The notes under the pieces are model-generated. The model worked only from the letters and a program-made list of their open reading frames with translations, did no database searches and was not told where the DNA came from. Positions 7,112-10,245 of a stretch of DNA of 10,245 nucleotides are shown here, one piece after another. The DNA comes from an uncultured Victivallales bacterium (GTDB lineage Bacteria > Verrucomicrobiota > Lentisphaeria > Oligosphaerales > JAFGRS01), in assembly GCA_903834675.1 (NCBI GenBank), contig CAILKC010000455.1, positions 1 through 10,245 on the forward strand, in the 5' to 3' direction. Every line of letters starts with the position of its first letter. Position 1 is the first letter of the stretch. A program made the position numbers and the translations under genes.

Positions 7112-7130
7112 ACTATACTCCCACTATAGT
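7112..7130. promoter_or_regulatory. ACTATA repeat: candidate operator and/or divergent -10 boxes
   Basis: ACTATA (7112-7117) is inverted as TATAGT (7125-7130) with a 7-base spacer. The same hexamer also occurs directly, at 7112 and 7123, 11 bases apart (about one helical turn). TATACT (7114-7119) and TATAGT (7125-7130) match the -10 consensus TATAAT at five of six bases on the + strand, and ACTATA read on the - strand gives TATAGT. It could be overlapping promoters, a regulator site, or both. Confidence 0.5.
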
Positions 7131-7224
7131 AAGACGCGTACGGGGCGCGAGGCGAGTGCAACGTTCCCCGTTCGCTCCCGCTGGCAGCTCCCTGTCGGCA
7201 GGGCGTGGCGCTGCACGACAAGCC

Positions 7225-7230
7225 GGAGGT
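7225..7230 (+). promoter_or_regulatory. Strong ribosome binding site fixing the start of the esterase gene
   Basis: GGAGGT, six bases before ATG 7237. It rules against the longer in-frame ATG at 7084, which would add 51 Arg- and Gly-rich residues and run through the divergent control region. Confidence 0.85.
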
Positions 7231-7236
7231 ACACAC

Positions 7237-8322
7237 ATGGCAACCCAAGCCGTAGAACTCAATGACCTGTTCCGTTTCAACGACGGCGGCGCCGTGCGGC
7301 GCCCAGAAGACTGGCCTAGACGGCGCCAGGAACTCGCCGACGCCATCCTGCCGGGAGAGTACGGCGGCATGCCGCCGACGCCCCTGGCGCCCACCCGCGT
7401 TGAAGTCCTGCACAAGAGCACCGTGCGCCAGTGGGAGGGCGTGCAGTACGTCACCCTGCGGGTCATCCCCGGCAGCGAGCGGCCGCTCCCCTTCATCCTT
7501 ACCCTGCTGATACCGCCCGGCCCAGGCCCGTTTCCCGTCGTCCTCAACGGCGATGCGTGCTGGCGCTATGCCAACGACGAGGTGGCCGCCGAAGTCCTGC
7601 GCCGGGGCAACATCCTGGCGCAATTCAACCGCGTCGAACTAGCGCCGGATGTCTACACCATGGACCGCACCTCGGGGCTGTACACGGTCTATCCCGAGGG
7701 CTGCTACGGCGCCCTGTCGGCCTGGGCCTGGGGCTACCACCGCTGCGTCGACGCGCTGCTGGCCCTGCCCTACGTCGAGGCGCAGCACATCGCCATCGTC
7801 GGCCACTCGCGAGGTGGCAAAACCGCCCTTCTGGCAGGCGCCACGGATACGCGTATCGCCCTGACCTGCGCTAACAACTCCGGCTGCGGCGGCGCTGGCT
7901 GTTTCAAGTTCCAGGGCCCCAAGTCAGAGACCATCGCCGACAGCTTCAAGGCCATCGCCTACTGGTACGCGCCGGGGCTCAAGAACTTCATGGGTCGTGA
8001 GGCGGAACTACCCTTTGACCAGCATTTTCTGAAAGCCATGGTGGCGCCGCGGGCCTTGTTGACCTGTGAAGCCCTCGGCGACCTTTGGGCCAATCCCACG
8101 GGCACCTGGCGCACCCACCTGGCGGCGCGCCAAGCCTACCGTTTCCTGGGCACCGAGTCGCGCCTGGGCATCTGGTTCCGCGAAGGCGAGCACAACCACG
8201 GCCTCGTCGACTGGCAGGCGTTCCTCGATTTCATGGACTGGCAGTTCCGGGGACTCACCCCCAAGCACCGCTTTGACGAGTGCCCGTTTCCCGAACTCGC
8301 GGCGCCGGGAGCCGCGCGGTAG
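7237..8322 (+). CDS. Alpha/beta hydrolase, CE15-like (glucuronoyl-esterase-type)
   Basis: 361-residue serine hydrolase. The nucleophile elbow is G-H-S-R-G-G-K (189-195) with Ser191. It is followed by NNSGCGG (213-219), F-D-Q-H-F (260-264), APRALL (270-275), D-L-W (282-284) and G-E-H-N-H (317-321) before a C-terminal D-W helix. H319 is the likely catalytic His; E278 or D282 may supply the acid. From memory, this order (GHSR.GK, NNSGCGG, DQH, APR, DLW, H..DW) matches bacterial CE15 glucuronoyl esterases, which cut ester bonds between glucuronate and lignin alcohols, and related acyl-sugar esterases. There is no signal peptide, unlike most characterised CE15 enzymes, so another ester substrate in the cytoplasm is possible. 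It lies 74 bp upstream of the GH29 gene on the same strand, probably one operon. The fold is very sure, the CE15 grouping fairly sure, the substrate unknown. Confidence 0.9.
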   Translation: MATQAVELNDLFRFNDGGAVRRPEDWPRRRQELADAILPGEYGGMPPTPLAPTRVEVLHKSTVRQWEGVQYVTLRVIPGSERPLPFILTLLIPPGPGPFPVVLNGDACWRYANDEVAAEVLRRGNILAQFNRVELAPDVYTMDRTSGLYTVYPEGCYGALSAWAWGYHRCVDALLALPYVEAQHIAIVGHSRGGKTALLAGATDTRIALTCANNSGCGGAGCFKFQGPKSETIADSFKAIAYWYAPGLKNFMGREAELPFDQHFLKAMVAPRALLTCEALGDLWANPTGTWRTHLAARQAYRFLGTESRLGIWFREGEHNHGLVDWQAFLDFMDWQFRGLTPKHRFDECPFPELAAPGAAR

Positions 8323-8381
8323 CGCTCGCCAGGGATGACGGGATGGCACCGCGCCGGCGTAGAGGTCGCGAACCCGGAGAT

Positions 8382-8385
8382 GGAG
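8382..8385 (+). promoter_or_regulatory. Ribosome binding site of the GH29 gene
   Basis: GGAG, 11 bases before ATG 8397, with a second GGAGA at 8376-8380. It supports 8397 over in-frame ATGs at 8280 (inside the esterase gene) and 8343 (would add 18 Arg-rich residues). Confidence 0.55.
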
Positions 8386-8396
8386 AACCAAGCACC

Positions 8397-9860
8397 ATGG
8401 ATTTCGAACCGACCTTCGAGTCACTCTTGCAGTACGAGTGCCCAGCCTGGTTCCGGGATGCCAAGTTCGGCATCTGGAGCCACTGGGGGCCGCAAAGCGT
8501 GCCCATGTACGGGGACTGGTATGCCCGGTCCATGTACATCCAGGACCACCCGCAGTACCTCTACCACGTCCGCCACTATGGCCACCCATCCACCTTCGGC
8601 TACAAGGACCTCTGCGCCCTCTGGAAGGCCGAGCGCTTCGACCCCTCGGAACTGATGCGCTTGTACAAGCGGGCCGGGGCGAGGTACTTCGTCGGCCAGG
8701 CCATGCACCACGACCACTTCTTCAACTACCCCTCGACCCTCAACCGCTTCAACGCCGGGCAGGTCGGGCCCAAAAAGGACATCTGCGGCCTGTGGAAGGC
8801 CGCCGCCACCAGCGAGGGCCTGCCCTTCGGACTCACCGAACACCTCGGCGCGACCTTCTCCTGGTGGCGCACCAACAAGTGGTGTGATAGCCACGGCCCC
8901 TACGTCGGCGTGCCCTACGATGGCAACGACCCGCAATACCGTGATTTCTATCTCGACAACTACGAACACGTCCTGCCCGGAGAGAACCGGGCCGATACCG
9001 CCTCCCGGCCCTGGTACACCCCCAATCGCGACTTCCGGCAGTATTGGCTGAAGGTGATGAAGGAGGTGGTGGACCTCTACGAGCCTGACCTGCTGTACTC
9101 CGACGGCGCCCTGCCCTTTGGCGAACACAGCGTCTCGCCGCGCGGAGCCGCCGAGTTCTCCCAGGGGCTCCAGGCCGTAGCTCACCTCTACAACACCTCG
9201 CTCCGCAAACACGGCCGCAACCAGGCCGTCTACAACCAGAAGGACCGCCGCCCCGACATCTACCGCGTCGGCGTCCTCGACCTCGAGAAGAGCCAACTGC
9301 CCGGCGTCAATCCCGAACCCTGGCAGACCGATACCTGCATCGGCAACTGGTTCTATGACGTGCGCCAGAAGTTCAAGCAGCCAGCCCACGTCATCGAGAT
9401 GCTGATCGATATCGCGGCCAAGAACGGCTGCATGCTGCTCAATATCCTGCAAAAGCCCGACGGTAGCATCGACGCCGAGAGCCGCTACCTCCTGGAAGAA
9501 CTTGCCGGCTGGTTCGCCCTCTGCGGCGAAGCCATCCACGGCACCCGGCCCTGGCGACAGCACGGTGAGGGCGACAGCCGCGTGCTGATCGAGGGCTTCA
9601 AAGAGGAAAAAGTCGCCTGGAATAGCTCAGACTTCCGCTTCACCACCCGCGGCAAGACCCTCTATGCCTTCATGCTCAGGGCGCCCGAGAACCGGATCGC
9701 CGTGCTGAAGAGCCTCTCCGAGCAGGACCAGGTGCTCTCGGTGAAGCTCCTGGGCGGCGGCGAGTGCGAGTTCAACCAGGCCTTTGGGGTGCTGACGGCC
9801 AAACTGCCCGGGGCCCTGCCGACGACCTACACGAACGTGCTGGCCATCCGGCTTGCCTGA
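8397..9860 (+). CDS. Alpha-L-fucosidase, glycoside hydrolase family 29
   Basis: 487 residues. GH29 enzymes release alpha-L-fucose with retention of configuration. Family marks, in order: PAWFRDAKFGIWSHWG (16-31), SVPMYGDWYAR (34-44), an H-x-x-x-Y-G element (57-62), YKDL (69-72), the substrate-pocket H-H-D (104-106), and Y-E-P-D-L-L-Y-S-D-G (228-237) with D236 as predicted nucleophile. Next come W-Q-T-D-T-C-I-G-N-W-F-Y (309-320) and AKNGCMLLNI (341-350). A C-terminal beta-rich domain starts near 400 (FRFTTRGKTLYAFML at 413-427). The acid/base residue, which varies within GH29, cannot be assigned by eye. No signal peptide is seen; many bacterial GH29 enzymes are secreted, so a cytoplasmic site is notable. 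It probably shares a transcript with the CE15-like gene upstream. The family call is very sure; activity on fucose rather than a related sugar is likely but not proven. Confidence 0.95.
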   Translation: MDFEPTFESLLQYECPAWFRDAKFGIWSHWGPQSVPMYGDWYARSMYIQDHPQYLYHVRHYGHPSTFGYKDLCALWKAERFDPSELMRLYKRAGARYFVGQAMHHDHFFNYPSTLNRFNAGQVGPKKDICGLWKAAATSEGLPFGLTEHLGATFSWWRTNKWCDSHGPYVGVPYDGNDPQYRDFYLDNYEHVLPGENRADTASRPWYTPNRDFRQYWLKVMKEVVDLYEPDLLYSDGALPFGEHSVSPRGAAEFSQGLQAVAHLYNTSLRKHGRNQAVYNQKDRRPDIYRVGVLDLEKSQLPGVNPEPWQTDTCIGNWFYDVRQKFKQPAHVIEMLIDIAAKNGCMLLNILQKPDGSIDAESRYLLEELAGWFALCGEAIHGTRPWRQHGEGDSRVLIEGFKEEKVAWNSSDFRFTTRGKTLYAFMLRAPENRIAVLKSLSEQDQVLSVKLLGGGECEFNQAFGVLTAKLPGALPTTYTNVLAIRLA

Positions 9861-9892
9861 GCTCGCAGCGGCCAGCCAAAGCGGTGTCGCGT

Positions 9893-9909
9893 CCTGCTGG
9901 GCCAGCAGG
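9893..9909 (+). terminator. Possible terminator or palindrome after the GH29 gene
   Basis: CCTGCTGG (9893-9900) and CCAGCAGG (9902-9909) form a perfect 17-base inverted repeat 33 bases after the GH29 stop, followed by TCTT. As RNA it would give a 6 bp stem with a 5-base loop. The T tract is poor, so termination is only a guess. Confidence 0.35.
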
Positions 9910-9946
9910 TCTTGCCACGCGCACTCCAAATAAGCAGCGCCGCCGG

Positions 9947-10065
9947 CTGGACCGAGCGCCGTCAGGCGATCTTTGGACTGCGGCGGCTTGACGCCGCTTT
10001 CCAAGGGCGCGGTGCGCCCAGCCGCCGCCGCCAGGGCGGCGGTGGCCGCGAGCCGCGGCCGCTCC
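9947..10065. repeat. 119 bp hairpin-rich direct repeat, copy 1 (180 bp period)
   Basis: Identical over 119 bases to 10127-10245. Three stem-loops follow one another. The first has TTGGA (9973-9977) with TCCAA (10000-10004) enclosing GCGGCG (9980-9985) with CGCCGC (9992-9997). The second is GGGCGC (10005-10010) with GCGCCC (10014-10019). The third is GC-rich, 10021-10046. The copy ends in CCGCGG and GCGGCCGC palindromes. The 86 bases before it (9861-9946) hold only the hairpin at 9893. No gene is supported in 9861-10245; the long - strand frame across it is a translation of the repeat. Confidence 0.9.
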
Positions 10066-10088
10066 ATGCTCCGGGACCGCCGACCGTC

Positions 10089-10113
10089 GGGGCGGCGGTG
10101 GCCGCGCCGCCCC
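10089..10113. repeat. Hairpin in the spacer between the two 119 bp copies
   Basis: GGGGCGGC (10089-10096) pairs with GCCGCCCC (10106-10113) around nine bases. CGTCGG (10085-10090) can alternatively pair with CCGACG (10120-10125). It lies in the 61-base segment (10066-10126) that completes the 180 bp period, so each period would carry a fourth stem-loop. Confidence 0.6.
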
Positions 10114-10126
10114 GGCCTGCCGACGT

Positions 10127-10245
10127 CTGGACCGAGCGCCGTCAGGCGATCTTTGGACTGCGGCGGCTTGACGCCGCTTTCCAAGGGCGCGGTGCGCCCA
10201 GCCGCCGCCGCCAGGGCGGCGGTGGCCGCGAGCCGCGGCCGCTCC
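10127..10245. repeat. 119 bp hairpin-rich direct repeat, copy 2, cut by the window end
   Basis: Base-for-base the same as 9947-10065, offset by exactly 180. The match runs up to the last base of the window, so the identity, and possibly further copies, continue beyond it. The lack of any mismatch indicates recent duplication or ongoing homogenisation. Confidence 0.9.

Larger units (their letters stand above)
7050..7236. promoter_or_regulatory. Divergent control region between the GH20-like gene and the esterase/fucosidase pair
   Basis: 187 bases separate the two divergent starts. The region contains the only clearly AT-rich island here (7112-7130), which has -10-like hexamers on both strands. 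I found no -35 box at good spacing; TTGAAC at 7084-7089 is 24 bases before TATACT at 7114. A small hairpin, CCCTG (7190-7194) with CAGGG (7199-7203), lies in the 5' leader of the esterase gene. The layout suits shared control of all three sugar genes, which is inference. Confidence 0.55.

Noticed and set aside
9893..9910. Strong intrinsic terminator of the GH29 gene
   Set aside because: The palindrome is perfect but is followed only by TCTT, so it is listed as a low-confidence possibility rather than a terminator call.
9627..10184. A 185-codon - strand frame over the end of the GH29 gene and the right repeats
   Set aside because: Half overlaps GH29 coding sequence antisense and the rest is translated repeat, including the same segment twice.

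Overview
This is a GC-rich window with five genes, bounded and interrupted by dense GC-rich repeat and hairpin DNA. No rRNA, tRNA, CRISPR array or transposase was seen. The mix of genes (a radical SAM protein of the AmmeMemoRadiSam type, MnmG, a GH29 fucosidase, a CE15-like esterase and a large GH20-like/CBM9 protein), the high GC and the structured intergenic repeats suggest a glycan-degrading environmental bacterium, for example Planctomycetota, Armatimonadota, Hydrogenedentota or a relative. The phylum cannot be fixed from this sequence.

Region 1 (1-319) holds a 90-92 bp tandem repeat array with nested hairpins and no gene. Region 2 (320-3961) is a two-gene unit on the + strand. The first gene fuses a six-helix cysteine-rich membrane domain (UreH/TauE/CcdA-like) to a complete AmmeMemoRadiSam-type radical SAM enzyme. 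Six bases later comes mnmG, the tRNA wobble-uridine modification enzyme. Region 3 (3962-4223) lies between convergent genes and is packed with hairpins, including a 52-base element that folds on paper into a perfect three-way junction whose two loops are complementary.

Region 4 (4224-9860) is a carbohydrate locus. A 941-residue GH20-like TIM-barrel protein with a C-terminal CBM9-like domain is read on the - strand. Across a 187 bp divergent control region that carries a repeated ACTATA motif, a CE15-like (glucuronoyl-esterase-type) hydrolase and a GH29 alpha-L-fucosidase are read on the + strand, 74 bp apart. None of the three shows a signal peptide. They may act in the cytoplasm on imported fucose- or uronate-bearing oligosaccharides; this is an inference.

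Region 5 (9861-10245) has a possible terminator hairpin and then two identical 119 bp repeats at a 180 bp period, each with stacked hairpins and running off the window edge. The best candidate for something undescribed is the membrane-domain/radical SAM fusion: the charge pattern of its loops predicts that the radical SAM domain faces outward. The three-way-junction element comes next.
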